Part shown: one piece after another, positions 45,464 through 55,410 of the stretch | How the letters are laid out: each line of letters starts with the position of its first letter | How positions within the stretch are numbered: the stretch's first letter is position 1 | Source of the DNA: Dactylosporangium sp. AC04546 | GTDB taxonomy: Bacteria; Actinomycetota; Actinomycetes; Mycobacteriales; Micromonosporaceae | Direction of reading: 5' to 3' | Length of the DNA: 64,000 nt | Assembly: GCF_022095675.1 (NCBI RefSeq) | Contig: NZ_JAHYSG010000008.1 | Coordinates: 1 to 64,000, forward strand | Notes under the pieces: generated by a model | Told to the model about the DNA's origin: nothing | What the model saw: the letters and a program-made list of their open reading frames with translations, nothing else | Databases searched by the model: none | Position numbers and translations under genes: made by a program

Positions 45464-47599
45464 ATGCTGTCGAATGCCCTGTCCCGCCTTGGCGGGAGCG
45501 CCGCCCGCCACCCGTGGCGGGTGATCGCGGCCTGGCTGCTGGCCGCGGCGGTCGCGGTGGTCGCCGCGGCAACCCTCGGCGGGCGGACCGCCGACGAGAT
45601 GAGCGCCCCCGGACTCGACTCGGAGAAGGCGGCCGCGCTCATCGAGCGGGCCGGCACCGGCCAGCAGGGCATGACCGCCCAGGTCGTGGTGGCCCCGAAG
45701 GACGCCGGGGCGGCCCTGCCGCAGGAGGCCGTGGACCGGCTGCAGGAGGAGGTGCGCCGGTTGCCGCACGTGCTCGGCACCACCGGCCTCGTCTCGCCGG
45801 ACGGTCGCGTCGCCGTGATCCGGGTGCAGTACCCCGAGCAGGACCAGCTGTCGGCCGCCGACCTCGACGCCCTCGTCGGCCAGGTCGAGCGCCTGCGCGG
45901 CGAGCTGCCCCTGCGCATCGAGATGGGCGGCGACCTCTTCTACGCCTTCTCCGACGCCGGCGCCGGCCCCGGCGAGCTCATCGGCCTGCTCGCCGCCGCC
46001 ACGATCCTGTTCCTGGCGTTCGGCTCGCTCATCGCCGCCGCCCTGCCCATCGGCATGGCGCTGTTCGGGCTCACCGTCGGGGTGTCCACCATGACGGTCC
46101 TCGCCGGCGCGATCCAGATCCCGACGTTCGCCCCGGTGCTCGGCAGCATGGTGGGCCTCGGCGTGGGCATCGACTACGCCCTGTTCGTCCTCGCCCGTCA
46201 TCGCGAGTACCTCAGGCAGGGCGTCGAACACCACGCCGCCGCCGGGCTGGCGGTCGCCACCGCGGGGCGTCCGGTCGTCTTCGCCGGCGGTACGGTCGTC
46301 GTGTCGATCCTCGGCATGGCGGTCGCGAACGTGCCGTTCATGACGATCGGCGGCCTCGCCGTCTCGATCGTGGTCCTGGTGATGGTGGTCGCGTCGGTGA
46401 CGCTCCTGCCGGCGTTCCTGGGCCTCGCCGGTGCGCGCCTGGCCCGCTCCCGCCGCGTCGGCATCGCCCGCGGCATCGGCTGGCGCCCGTGGATCCGGCA
46501 CGTCAACCGCCACCCGGGGCTGTATGCGGTCGGCGCGACCGCGCTGCTGGTGGCCGCGACGCTGCCGCTGTCCGCCCTGCGGGTCGGCCTGCCCGACGAC
46601 GGCTCGATGCCGTCGAGCCGCACCGAGCGCCAGGCCTACGACCTGGTGGCCGCGGCGTTCGGCCCCGGCACCAACGGCCCGCTCGTCATCGCCGTGGACC
46701 TCGCCGGCGACCCGGCCGTGGCGGACCGACTGGCCACGGCCGTCGCGGCGGACCCGGGCATCGCGTCGGTCGCCCCGCCGCAGGTCGACCCGGTGGCCGG
46801 CGTCGCCACGCTGGTGGTGTTCCCGACCACGGGCCCGCAGGACCGCGCCACGGCCGACACGGTGGCGAGGCTCCGCGCGACGGTCCTCCCGTCGGTGGTC
46901 GGCGCAGGCCCGGCCTCGGCCCACATCGGCGGCGCCGCGGCCGCCCTGTCGGACGTGGGCCGCCGCACCAGCGAACGCCTGCCGTTCTTCGTGGCCGCGG
47001 TCCTGGCCCTGTCGTTCGTCCTGCTGCTGCTGGTCTTCCGCTCGGTCCTGGTCCCGCTGAAGGCGGTGCTGCTCAACCTGCTGAGCATCGGCGCCTCGTA
47101 CGGCGTGCTGGTGGCGGTGTTCCAATGGGGCTGGGCCGGTTCGCTGATCGGCCTGGAGTCGACGGTACCGATCGTTTCGTTCATCCCGATGTTCCTGTTC
47201 GCGATCCTGTTCGGCCTGTCGATGGACTACGAGGTCTTCCTGCTCTCGCGAGTCCGCGAGGAGTACGACCGCACCGGCGACAACGCCACCGCGGTCGTGG
47301 AGGGCGTGGCCGGTACGGCAAGGGTGATCACGTCGGCGGCCCTGATCATGGTGGCGGTGTTCCTGTCGTTCTCGTTCGCCGAGGACCCGTCGACGAAGAT
47401 GTTCGGCCTGGGCCTGGCGACGGCCATCTTCGTGGACGCCACGGTGGTCCGCATGGTCCTGGTCCCGGCGACGATGACGCTGCTGGGCCGCGCGAACTGG
47501 TGGCTCCCAGCCTGGCTGCACCGCGTCCTCCCGGGCCGCCCGGTCCCACCGGCCGCGGCGGTGGAGGCCCCGCCCCGCGAGCCGGCGCACCAGCGCTGA
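45464..47599 (+). CDS. MMPL-family RND transporter
   Basis: ATG 45464 with TGGAGGAG upstream gives 711 residues in two homologous halves: a TM helix, a periplasmic-type loop and five more TM helices each. Motifs include GVGIDYALFVLARHREYL and GLSMDYEVFLLSRVREEY, the Asp-Tyr pairs of the proton relay. MMPL proteins export lipids or glycolipids, or drugs, powered by the proton gradient. It is divergent from the kinase/regulator pair (159 bp), which probably controls it. Confidence 0.9.
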   Translation: MLSNALSRLGGSAARHPWRVIAAWLLAAAVAVVAAATLGGRTADEMSAPGLDSEKAAALIERAGTGQQGMTAQVVVAPKDAGAALPQEAVDRLQEEVRRLPHVLGTTGLVSPDGRVAVIRVQYPEQDQLSAADLDALVGQVERLRGELPLRIEMGGDLFYAFSDAGAGPGELIGLLAAATILFLAFGSLIAAALPIGMALFGLTVGVSTMTVLAGAIQIPTFAPVLGSMVGLGVGIDYALFVLARHREYLRQGVEHHAAAGLAVATAGRPVVFAGGTVVVSILGMAVANVPFMTIGGLAVSIVVLVMVVASVTLLPAFLGLAGARLARSRRVGIARGIGWRPWIRHVNRHPGLYAVGATALLVAATLPLSALRVGLPDDGSMPSSRTERQAYDLVAAAFGPGTNGPLVIAVDLAGDPAVADRLATAVAADPGIASVAPPQVDPVAGVATLVVFPTTGPQDRATADTVARLRATVLPSVVGAGPASAHIGGAAAALSDVGRRTSERLPFFVAAVLALSFVLLLLVFRSVLVPLKAVLLNLLSIGASYGVLVAVFQWGWAGSLIGLESTVPIVSFIPMFLFAILFGLSMDYEVFLLSRVREEYDRTGDNATAVVEGVAGTARVITSAALIMVAVFLSFSFAEDPSTKMFGLGLATAIFVDATVVRMVLVPATMTLLGRANWWLPAWLHRVLPGRPVPPAAAVEAPPREPAHQR

Positions 47600-47612
47600 C
47601 CGACCCCTCGGT

Positions 47613-47646
47613 GCGTACCGGGCCGACCCGCGTCGGCCCGGTACGC
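47613..47646 (+). terminator. Terminator of the MMPL gene
   Basis: Perfect 15-bp stem (GCGTACCGGGCCGAC and its complement) with a 4-nt loop, 13 bp past the stop codon. Confidence 0.8.
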
Positions 47647-47660
47647 GACACGACCGGGCC

Positions 47661-47926
47661 TCAGACGAAGAGATCCGCGAGGACGCCCGCGACGCCGTTG
47701 AGCCGCTCGAGGATCTGGTCGCTGGCCGGTTCCCGCGACTCGACCTGCCGCCGGACCGGCGCCGCTGTCCACCCGGAATGGTTCGTCCAGTCGGCCGACC
47801 ATTCACGGCCGGATGTCGGGGAAGGTCGCCGGCCACCATCGTCGTACGCGGCAGAAAGAGCCGAGGCGTGTCTCGCTCATCGGGCCGGCGATTGTCCCGC
47901 CGGGCGGGGCGGGTTACGGTTCCGGC
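47661..47926 (-). other. Possible gene remnant upstream of the CHAT operon
   Basis: On the minus strand a frame ending at 47661 reads SGREWSADWTNHSGW and then VESREPASDQILERLNGVAG, which looks like the C-terminus of a real protein, but no start codon with a ribosome site is present. The CHAT operon promoter must lie in this 327-bp interval; I see no clear operator. Confidence 0.3.
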
Positions 47927-50689
47927 GTGGCGGAGTCCGATGACGACCTGGCCACCGCTGTCGCGCACGCGCGGGAGGGCAAGGCGCTCGCCGACCGGCA
48001 TGACGACCGGGCCGCCATCGAGTGCTACCGCGCCGCGCTGGCGCCCGCCGAGCGGGCGTGTGCGGCCGAGGAGACCGACGACCATGTGCGGTTCGTGGTC
48101 TACCTGAACGACATGCTCGGGGTGCTCACGCTCGGGCAGTCGTGGCACGAAGACGCCGAGCGCCACTTCAGCGCGGCGCTGCGGTTGAGCCGGGAGCGGG
48201 AGCCCGGGGGGACCGACGAGGCGAAGTTCGTCAACAACCTCGGGGCCGTCGCCCGGGCGCGCGGGGACCAGCGGGCGGCGCTTCGGCGGTACCGGGAAGC
48301 GCTGGAGATCGCCGGGCGGATCGACCCGCCGCCGGACGCGATCGGCAGCTACCTCAGCAACATCGGCACCGCGCTGCTCGCGCTCGGCGGGCTCGACCAC
48401 GCGCTCGCGTTCTTCCGGCGGGCGTTGGAGGTCGACGAGCGGGTCGACCCCGGCGCGGCGGCGACCGATCGCAGTCTCATCGCCTCCGTGCTCGTCGAGT
48501 ACGGGGACCTGGACGAGGCCCGCGAGCACTACGAAGCGGCCCTCGCCTTCCATGAGGCGCACGACCCGGGCTCGTTCGAGACCGCGCGGGAGCTGGTCAA
48601 CGTCGGCTACCTGCACCGGCTGACCGGCAACCTCGACGAGGCGCTGCGGCACTATCTGCGGGCGCTGGACATCGACCAGCGGATCGCGCCCGACGGCGCG
48701 GAGACCGCCGCCGATCTCAACAATATCGCCCGGGTGTACCGCGAACGCGGCGACCTCGACCGGTGCCGCGGCTACCTGCAGCGGGCCGTGGAGATCAGCC
48801 GCCGGGTCGCGCCGCTCTCGCAGCGGACGGCCGTGCGGCTGAACAACCTCGCCGAGCTGGACCGGCAGGCCGGGCGCCTGGAGGAGGCGCGGCGCGGGTT
48901 CGCCGAGGCGCTGCGGATCGACGAGGCCGTCGCGGCGCAGTCGCTGGAGACCGTCCGCGACCTCAACAACCTCGCCGCGCTGGCCCTCGACGAGCACGAC
49001 CTCGACACCGCCCGCGACCTCACCCGGCGGGCGCTGGACATCTCGCTGCGCGTCGCACCCCGCTCCGCCCACACCGCGAACGGCTACGGCACCCTCGCCA
49101 CGATCGCCCGCGAGCGGGGCGCGCCCGACGTGGCGATCCGGTGGGCGCGCGCCGCGCTCGCCATCGACCGCCGCCAGACGCCCCTGGCCCCGCCGACCGT
49201 GGCCGACCTGGTGAACCTGGCCGTGCTGTACGCCGACGCGGGCGACGGCGACCGGGCCGTGGCGCACTACGCCGAGGCGGTGGCGGTCGTCGAGTCGATG
49301 CGGACCCGGGCCGGGCTGCCGCTCGCCCGGGAGGAGGTCTTCGCGCTGCACCAGCGGCCGTACACCGGGCTGATTGACGCGCTGCTGCGCCGCGGCGGGC
49401 CGGGCGACGCCGAGTGGGCCTTCGCCGTCGCCGAGCGGGCCCGCGGGCGGGCCCTGGCCGACCTGCTCCAGCAGCGGCGGCTCGACCTGCGCCCGCGTGA
49501 CGGTGTCCAGCGCGAGCTGCTCGACGAGGAACGGCGGATCGAGGCACGGCTGTATCGCGCCCGGCAGGACGACCAACCGACTGCCGAGCAGAACGAGCAG
49601 CTCGAACGGGTGCGGCTGCGGATCCGGCAGGAGTTCCCGGCCTACGCCCAGCTGCGTGACCCCACCCCGGTGGACCTGGCCGGCGCCCAGGCACTGCTCG
49701 ACGACGCGACGCTGCTGCTGGCGTACCACGTGGACGGCGACTCCTGCGCCGCATGGGCCGTGACCCGCACCGGGTGCAGCGCGAAGCCGGTCCGGGCGAC
49801 CGAGGAGCACATCCGCGGTCTGGTCGACGACGTCCTGCGGGCATGCACCGCGGCGGCGGACGGGCTGCCGGGCGCCGCCGAGCTGGCGGAGCTGCTCATC
49901 ACGCCGATTCCGGCAGCGGTGCGACGGCTCATCGTGGTGCCGGCCGGGCCGCTGGCCTACCTGCCGTTCGAGCTGCTGCCGTACGGGGAAGGCTGCCTCG
50001 GCGACCGGATCGCCGTGTCGTACCTGCCGTCGGTGACCGTCGGGACCGACCTGCGTGAACGCCGCGCCGACCGGCAGGCGACCTGGGCGGAGCGGCCGTT
50101 CGCCGGGTTCGGGCTGGCCGCGGACCTGCCCGGCACCCGGGAGGTCGTCGAGATCGCCGCCGACTACGGCACCGGCGCCCGGGCCTGGACCGGCCAGGAG
50201 CTCACCAAGGATCTGGTACGGCGGGAGAGCGCGGGCCACCGCGTGGTCCACTTCGCCACGCACGGCGTCGTCGACGACCGGGACCCGCTCGACTCGGGCC
50301 TGACCCTGGCCGGCGGTGCGGTCCTGCGGGCGGCGGAGATGTTCGACCTGCACCTCGACGCGCAGGTCGTGGTGTGCTCGGCGTGCGAGACCGCCACGGG
50401 CCGCATCCGCGCCGGTGAGGGCCTGGTCGGGATGAGCCGGGCCCTGTTCTACGCCGGGGCCCGCAGCCTGGTCGTGAGCCTGTGGCCGGTCGCCGACCGC
50501 CCGACCCGCCGGCTGATGCGCCGCCTGCACGACCAGCTGCGCGCCGGTCACCCGCCCGCGGAAGCGCTCTGGCGGGCCAAGCGGCACGTGCGGCAGAGCC
50601 ATCCCCAGGTGTACCGCCACCCGCGCGAATGGGCCGGCTTCATCCTGCTCGGCGACGGCCAGGCGGGGCAGAACGGGGAGGCCGGATGA
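47927..50689 (+). CDS. TPR-CHAT caspase-like protease
   Basis: GTG 47927 gives about 920 residues; no strong ribosome site, so the start is uncertain. About nine tetratricopeptide-like repeats fill residues 10-480 (for example NNLGAVARARGDQRAALRRY, LNNIARVYRERGDLDRCRGY). The C-terminal CHAT domain (about 570-915) has the catalytic His in HFATHG (His779) and Cys in CSACETA (Cys820), then GLVGMSRALFYAGARSLVVSLW. CHAT proteases are caspase relatives; in bacteria, TPR-CHAT proteins act in antiviral or cell-death pathways, some activated by a partner. It overlaps the next CHAT gene by 4 bp. Confidence 0.88.
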   Translation: MAESDDDLATAVAHAREGKALADRHDDRAAIECYRAALAPAERACAAEETDDHVRFVVYLNDMLGVLTLGQSWHEDAERHFSAALRLSREREPGGTDEAKFVNNLGAVARARGDQRAALRRYREALEIAGRIDPPPDAIGSYLSNIGTALLALGGLDHALAFFRRALEVDERVDPGAAATDRSLIASVLVEYGDLDEAREHYEAALAFHEAHDPGSFETARELVNVGYLHRLTGNLDEALRHYLRALDIDQRIAPDGAETAADLNNIARVYRERGDLDRCRGYLQRAVEISRRVAPLSQRTAVRLNNLAELDRQAGRLEEARRGFAEALRIDEAVAAQSLETVRDLNNLAALALDEHDLDTARDLTRRALDISLRVAPRSAHTANGYGTLATIARERGAPDVAIRWARAALAIDRRQTPLAPPTVADLVNLAVLYADAGDGDRAVAHYAEAVAVVESMRTRAGLPLAREEVFALHQRPYTGLIDALLRRGGPGDAEWAFAVAERARGRALADLLQQRRLDLRPRDGVQRELLDEERRIEARLYRARQDDQPTAEQNEQLERVRLRIRQEFPAYAQLRDPTPVDLAGAQALLDDATLLLAYHVDGDSCAAWAVTRTGCSAKPVRATEEHIRGLVDDVLRACTAAADGLPGAAELAELLITPIPAAVRRLIVVPAGPLAYLPFELLPYGEGCLGDRIAVSYLPSVTVGTDLRERRADRQATWAERPFAGFGLAADLPGTREVVEIAADYGTGARAWTGQELTKDLVRRESAGHRVVHFATHGVVDDRDPLDSGLTLAGGAVLRAAEMFDLHLDAQVVVCSACETATGRIRAGEGLVGMSRALFYAGARSLVVSLWPVADRPTRRLMRRLHDQLRAGHPPAEALWRAKRHVRQSHPQVYRHPREWAGFILLGDGQAGQNGEAG

Positions 50690-53600
50690 GCGAGACCACC
50701 CGCCGGGCGGCGGAGCTGCTGGTCCGCGCCCGCACCGACCCGGACGCCGACGACGCGCTGCTGCGCGAGAGCATCGCCCTGTTCCGCGAGGCGGGAACGG
50801 ACCCGGCGAACCTCGGCGTCGCGCTGCGCATGCTGGCCGAGCGCACCGGCGACCCGGACGTGGCGGCGGAGGCGATCGCCGAGCTCCGCGCCGCGATCGG
50901 CACCCGGGCGACCCCGGGCCGGCACCTGAACCTGGCCAGCGCCCTGCACGTCCGGTTCCTGCTCACGGGCGACGACACCCACCTGAGCGCGGCCGTCGAC
51001 GCCGCCCGCGCCGCCGTGGACACCAGCGACGGCGACGACCTGGCCCGGCCGGTGCGGCTGGCCAGCCTGGCCGGGCTGCTGCTCGACCGGGCCGGGCGCA
51101 CCGGCGACGGCGCCGACGTGGCCGAGGCCGTGGCGCTCACCGGGCACGCGTTCGAGCTGCCGGCCCCAGAGGACGACTTCTGGTCGGTCATCGCCCACAA
51201 CCGCGTGCTGGCGCTGCGGATGGCGTACGAGCGCGGCGCCGGCGCCGAGGCCGCCGAGGAGGCGATCGACATCGGCCGCGAGACGCTGCGGCACCTCCCG
51301 GCCGGGGCGGGCACCGCCGGCAACCTCGGCCTGATCCTGCTGTCGCGCTACCGGTCCGGCCGCGACCCGGGAGACCTGGACGCGGCCGTCGAGGCGCTGA
51401 CCGCCGCCGCGGAGCACCCCGGGCCGCTGCGGCCCGTGTGGCTGGGCAACCTGGTGAGTGCCCTGACCGAGCGGTACCGCGACGCCCCGGACGACGCGAC
51501 GTTCGCGCTGATCACCGCGGCCGGGCGGGCGGCGCTCGACGCGCTGGCCGGCGACGATCCGCGCCGCGGGCCGATCCTGGTCAACCTGGGCGGCGCCCAC
51601 CTCCAGCGGTACGAGCGCACCGGTGACCCGGGCGCGCTCGACGCGGCCGAGCGGCTGCACCAGGCGGCGGTCGAGGCCACCGCGGACGCGCCCGCGTACC
51701 AGACCCTCGCGCGCGGCGGCCTCGCGGTCGTGTGGCAACGGCGCGCCGCCCGCACCGGCGACACCGCGCTGCTCGACCGGGCCATCCAGCTCGGCCGCGA
51801 GCTGGCCGACCGGCCCTACGCCGACGCCGCCGACCGGGCCAACACCCTGTCCACGCTCGGGCTGGCCCTCGCCGACCGGTTCATCGCCACGGGCGACACC
51901 GACGCCGTGGCCGAGGCCGCCGCGCGGCTGCGTGACGCGGTCGAGGCGCTGCCCGAGGACCACGCCGAACGCCTGGAGCACCTGTCGAACCTGACCGTGC
52001 TGCTGCAGTCGTGGGCCGAGGCGACCGGCGAGCAGCGGGTGACCGACGAGGCGATCGCCGCCGCCCGCGAGGCCGTCGCCGCGAGCGGTGACCTGCCGGT
52101 CCGGGTCGGCTACCTGGCCAACCTCGGCGGCGCGCTGTGGCGCCGGTACGTGCGCACCGGCGACCCCGCGGCGCTCGACGAGGCGGTGCTGGTGGCCCGG
52201 GCCGCGGTCGCGGCGACGCCGGCCGACCACCCCGACCGGCCCATGTACCTGTCGAACCTGTCGGGCATGCTGGCCCGCCAGGACGGCAGCGCCACCGACC
52301 CGGCGGCCATTCGCGAGGCCGTCGACTGCGCGCGGGAGGCGGTCGAGCGCACCGCCCCTGGGCACCCGGACCGGCCGATGCGCCTCTCCAATCTCGGGCT
52401 CGTCCTCCGGTACCACTGGGAAAGCCATGGCGAACCGGGAGCGCTCGACGCGGCGGTCGAGGCCGCGCGGGAGGCCGTGGGCACCACGCCGGACGGCCAC
52501 CACGCGCTGCCCGGCCGGATGAGCAACCTCGCGGCCACCCTGCTGGTGCGTGCCGGCGACACCGGGCTGCCGGACCGGGCCGAGGCGGCCCGGCTGTTCC
52601 ACGACGTGGCCCGCAGCGAGGTAGCCCCGGTGCCGCTGCGCGTGCAGACGGCCGCGAGGGCCGGTGAGCTGGCCGCTGACGCGGGCGCCTGGACCCTGGC
52701 GGCCGACGAGTTCGAGCTGGCGGTGCGGCTCATGCCGCGGCTGGCCACCCACTACACCGACCGGGCCGACGAGGAGCACGACCTGGCCCGCTTCGCGCAG
52801 GTCCCGGGCGACGCGGCGGCCTGCGCGCTGCACGCCGGGGACGCCCGGCTGGCCCTGGAGCTGTTGGAGGTGGGCACGGGCGTCATGCTCGCCCGCACGC
52901 TGGAGCTGCGCACCGACCTGACCGAGCTGCGCGAGCGCTTCCCGGACCTGGCCGCGCGGCTGGAGCAGGCGGCGGGCGCGATCGGCGACGGCGGCCCGGT
53001 CTCAGCCGGAGATGTCGCCGGGGTCGCCGCGGGCACTCTCGACGGCATCCGGCGGCGCGGGATCGACCGGGCCTGGCGTGACCTCGTCGCCGAGGTCCGC
53101 CGGCTGCCGGGCCTCGACCGCTTCCAGCTGCCGCCGTCGGAGGCCGACCTGCGGGCCCTCGCCGCGCCGGGGCCGATCGCCGTCGTCACCACCAGCCGGT
53201 ACCGCTGCGACGCGCTCCTCGTCACCGCCGACGGGCAGGTGCGCCCCGTCCCGCTGCCCGGCCTCACCCACGACGCCGTGGCCGCCGCGACCCGGACCGT
53301 GCTCACCGCCGGCCCCGACACCGACCCGGGACCGCTGCGCGACCTGCTCGCCTGGCTCTGGGACAGCACCGCCGCCCCGGTCCTGGCCGCCCTGCCGCCC
53401 GCGGCAGGCCCGCCGGGGCGGCTGTGGTGGATGCCGGTCGGCGCGCTGGCGCTGCTGCCGCTGCACGCCGCCGGGCGCCCGGGCGGCCCGTACGTCGACG
53501 ACCACATGATCGCCGGCTACACTCCGACGCTCGGCGCGCTGCGGTACCACCGGACCCGGCCCGTCCCGGCCGACGTCACGGCGCTCGTGGTCGGCGCGCC

Positions 53601-54156
53601 GGACACCGCCGTCCCGCTCCCCGGCGCCGCCGCCGAGGCCGCCCGGGTCGCCGCGCTGCTCGGCGCCCGCGGCACGGTGCTGCCCGGCGCCGCCGCCGAC
53701 ACGGCCCGGGTGGTGCCCGCCCTGCACGCGCACGGCTGGGTGCACTTCAGCGGGCACGCGACGGCCGACCTCGACCAGCCGTCGCGCAGCCACCTGGTGC
53801 TGGCCGACGGGCCGCTGAGCGTCGCCGACCTCGCCGCCCGGCGGCTCGACGGGCAGGTCGCCGTGCTCGCCGCCTGCAGCAGCAACCGCACCCGCGCCGA
53901 CCTGGCCACCGAGGCGGTGCACATCGCGGCCGCCTTCCACCTCGCCGGGTTCGGCCAGGTGGTGGGCACGCTCTGGCCCGTCGCCGACCGGGTCTCGCTG
54001 CGGTTCGCCGATCAGCTGTACCGCGGCGTCGTCGACGGCGACCGGCTGCGCCCCGAGCGGCTGCCGGGCGCGGTGCGCGACGCGGTGCGGCACCTGCGCG
54101 ACCGCTGGCCGGACCGGCCCGGCGCCTGGGCACCCTACGTCCACCTGGGCCGCTGA
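50686..54156 (+). CDS. Second CHAT protein with long helical repeat array
   Basis: ATG 50686 overlaps the previous stop (ATGA). Its 1156 residues begin with ~18 helical repeats of a 45-residue period (LASLAGLLLDRAGRTGDGAD, LGNLVSALTERYRDAPDDAT, LSNLSGMLARQDGSATDPAA), unlike canonical TPRs but common before CHAT domains in actinomycetes. The CHAT domain (about 790-1150) keeps His1024 in HFSGHA and Cys1064 in LAACSSNRTRADL; the usual CET context of the Cys is changed to CSS. It may have another specificity, or be activated by the first CHAT protein, as in caspase cascades. Confidence 0.85.
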   Translation: MSETTRRAAELLVRARTDPDADDALLRESIALFREAGTDPANLGVALRMLAERTGDPDVAAEAIAELRAAIGTRATPGRHLNLASALHVRFLLTGDDTHLSAAVDAARAAVDTSDGDDLARPVRLASLAGLLLDRAGRTGDGADVAEAVALTGHAFELPAPEDDFWSVIAHNRVLALRMAYERGAGAEAAEEAIDIGRETLRHLPAGAGTAGNLGLILLSRYRSGRDPGDLDAAVEALTAAAEHPGPLRPVWLGNLVSALTERYRDAPDDATFALITAAGRAALDALAGDDPRRGPILVNLGGAHLQRYERTGDPGALDAAERLHQAAVEATADAPAYQTLARGGLAVVWQRRAARTGDTALLDRAIQLGRELADRPYADAADRANTLSTLGLALADRFIATGDTDAVAEAAARLRDAVEALPEDHAERLEHLSNLTVLLQSWAEATGEQRVTDEAIAAAREAVAASGDLPVRVGYLANLGGALWRRYVRTGDPAALDEAVLVARAAVAATPADHPDRPMYLSNLSGMLARQDGSATDPAAIREAVDCAREAVERTAPGHPDRPMRLSNLGLVLRYHWESHGEPGALDAAVEAAREAVGTTPDGHHALPGRMSNLAATLLVRAGDTGLPDRAEAARLFHDVARSEVAPVPLRVQTAARAGELAADAGAWTLAADEFELAVRLMPRLATHYTDRADEEHDLARFAQVPGDAAACALHAGDARLALELLEVGTGVMLARTLELRTDLTELRERFPDLAARLEQAAGAIGDGGPVSAGDVAGVAAGTLDGIRRRGIDRAWRDLVAEVRRLPGLDRFQLPPSEADLRALAAPGPIAVVTTSRYRCDALLVTADGQVRPVPLPGLTHDAVAAATRTVLTAGPDTDPGPLRDLLAWLWDSTAAPVLAALPPAAGPPGRLWWMPVGALALLPLHAAGRPGGPYVDDHMIAGYTPTLGALRYHRTRPVPADVTALVVGAPDTAVPLPGAAAEAARVAALLGARGTVLPGAAADTARVVPALHAHGWVHFSGHATADLDQPSRSHLVLADGPLSVADLAARRLDGQVAVLAACSSNRTRADLATEAVHIAAAFHLAGFGQVVGTLWPVADRVSLRFADQLYRGVVDGDRLRPERLPGAVRDAVRHLRDRWPDRPGAWAPYVHLGR

Positions 54157-54171
54157 CCTACATTGAACGGC

Positions 54172-55410
54172 ATGGGGTTCCCCACGGCCGTCCGGATGGG
54201 CTTCGTCGTGGACGTCGCCGGCTACGGCCGGCGCACCGCATCCGAGCAGGTCGATCTTCAGCAGCGGGTGGCGGCGCTCGTCGACGAGGTCCTGCGCGAC
54301 CTGAACCTACGCCTCGCCGACACCCACCATCACGGCACGGGCGACGGCATGGTGGTCTTCCTGCCCGCCGAGGTCGACGTGTACCGCGCCCTGGCCCGGC
54401 TGCCGCGCTCGGCGGCCGAGGCGCTCGCCGGGGACAACCGCCGCTACCGGGACCGGATGCGGCTGCGGATGGCCGCCGTGATCGGCCCGCTCGGCCCGGC
54501 CGCGATCGGCTTCTCCGGCGACGCGATCGTGGCGGCGGGCCGCCTGGTCGACAGCGACGCGCTGCGCCGGGCGCTCGCCGACCGCCCGGGCAGCGACCTG
54601 GTCTTCGCGGTCTCCGAGCAGCTCCACGCCTACGCCGGCGCGCGGCCCGACGAGTTCCGGCCGGTCGACGTCCAGACCAAGGAGTTCCACGGCCGGGCCT
54701 GGCTGTGGACCGGCCCGGCCCCCCGGGAGCCGCGCCCGGCGGATCGCCCCGCGCTGTTCACGCTCGCGCCGCCGCACGCGCCGGACTGCGTCCTCGGGAT
54801 CCGGCCGGGCCGCATCATGCGGGTCCACGACGTGGACATCTGGGTCAACAGCGAGAACACCGACATGGAGATGGCCCGCTTCAACGAGTTCTCGATCTCC
54901 AGCATCATCCGGTACAACGGGGCCCGCCGCGACGCCGCCGGGCACGTCGTCGACGACGTCATCGCCGACGCGCTCGCCAAGGCCGTCGACGGGCGCCGCC
55001 CGGTCGCGCCGGGCGCGGCGTTCGTGACCGGCTCCGGCTGCCTGGCCGGCACCAACGCGGTCCGCTGGATCATCCACGTCGCCGCCGTGCAGGGCGAGCC
55101 CGGCGCCGGCTTCCGGCAGGTCCGGCGGGTCGGCGTGTGCGTCGCGAACGCCCTCGCCCAGGCCGAGCGGCTCGCGCGCGAGGACGCTGAGGTCCGCACG
55201 ATCCTGTTCCCCATGCTGGGCACGGGCGGGGCCGGGGCACCCGTGGCCGCGACCGCCGCGGAGCTGGTCGACGCCGCCGTGTTCCACCTGACGGCGACGC
55301 CCGCCTCCCGGCTGCGCGGCATCTACTTCCTGGCGTTCACCGACGCCGAGCGGTCCGCCCTCGACCAGGCGCTCGCCGCCCATCCGGCGCTGGAGCCTAG
55401 AGCCGGTTGA
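54172..55410 (+). CDS. Class III cyclase-like domain fused to a macro-like domain
   Basis: ATG 54172 lies 15 bp after the second CHAT gene. Residues 8-180 match a nucleotidyl cyclase fold: FVVDVAGYG with metal Asp14, GTGDGMVVF with metal Asp58, and GDAIVAAGRLVDS, where the usual transition-state Asn is replaced but Arg is kept. Residues 205-405 look like a macro domain: DIWVNSENTDMEMARF, AAFVTGSGCLAG, WIIHVAAVQG and FPMLGTGGAG. Macro domains bind or hydrolyse ADP-ribose derivatives. The fusion could make or sense a nucleotide signal and read ADP-ribose. Position in the CHAT operon suggests it controls the proteases. Confidence 0.65.
   Translation: MGFPTAVRMGFVVDVAGYGRRTASEQVDLQQRVAALVDEVLRDLNLRLADTHHHGTGDGMVVFLPAEVDVYRALARLPRSAAEALAGDNRRYRDRMRLRMAAVIGPLGPAAIGFSGDAIVAAGRLVDSDALRRALADRPGSDLVFAVSEQLHAYAGARPDEFRPVDVQTKEFHGRAWLWTGPAPREPRPADRPALFTLAPPHAPDCVLGIRPGRIMRVHDVDIWVNSENTDMEMARFNEFSISSIIRYNGARRDAAGHVVDDVIADALAKAVDGRRPVAPGAAFVTGSGCLAGTNAVRWIIHVAAVQGEPGAGFRQVRRVGVCVANALAQAERLAREDAEVRTILFPMLGTGGAGAPVAATAAELVDAAVFHLTATPASRLRGIYFLAFTDAERSALDQALAAHPALEPRAG

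Noticed and set aside
44132..50620. A 2162-codon open frame on the minus strand
   Set aside because: Only its last 390 codons are a real gene (sensor kinase). The rest is antisense to the MMPL and CHAT genes and is His/Arg/Val-rich noise caused by high GC.
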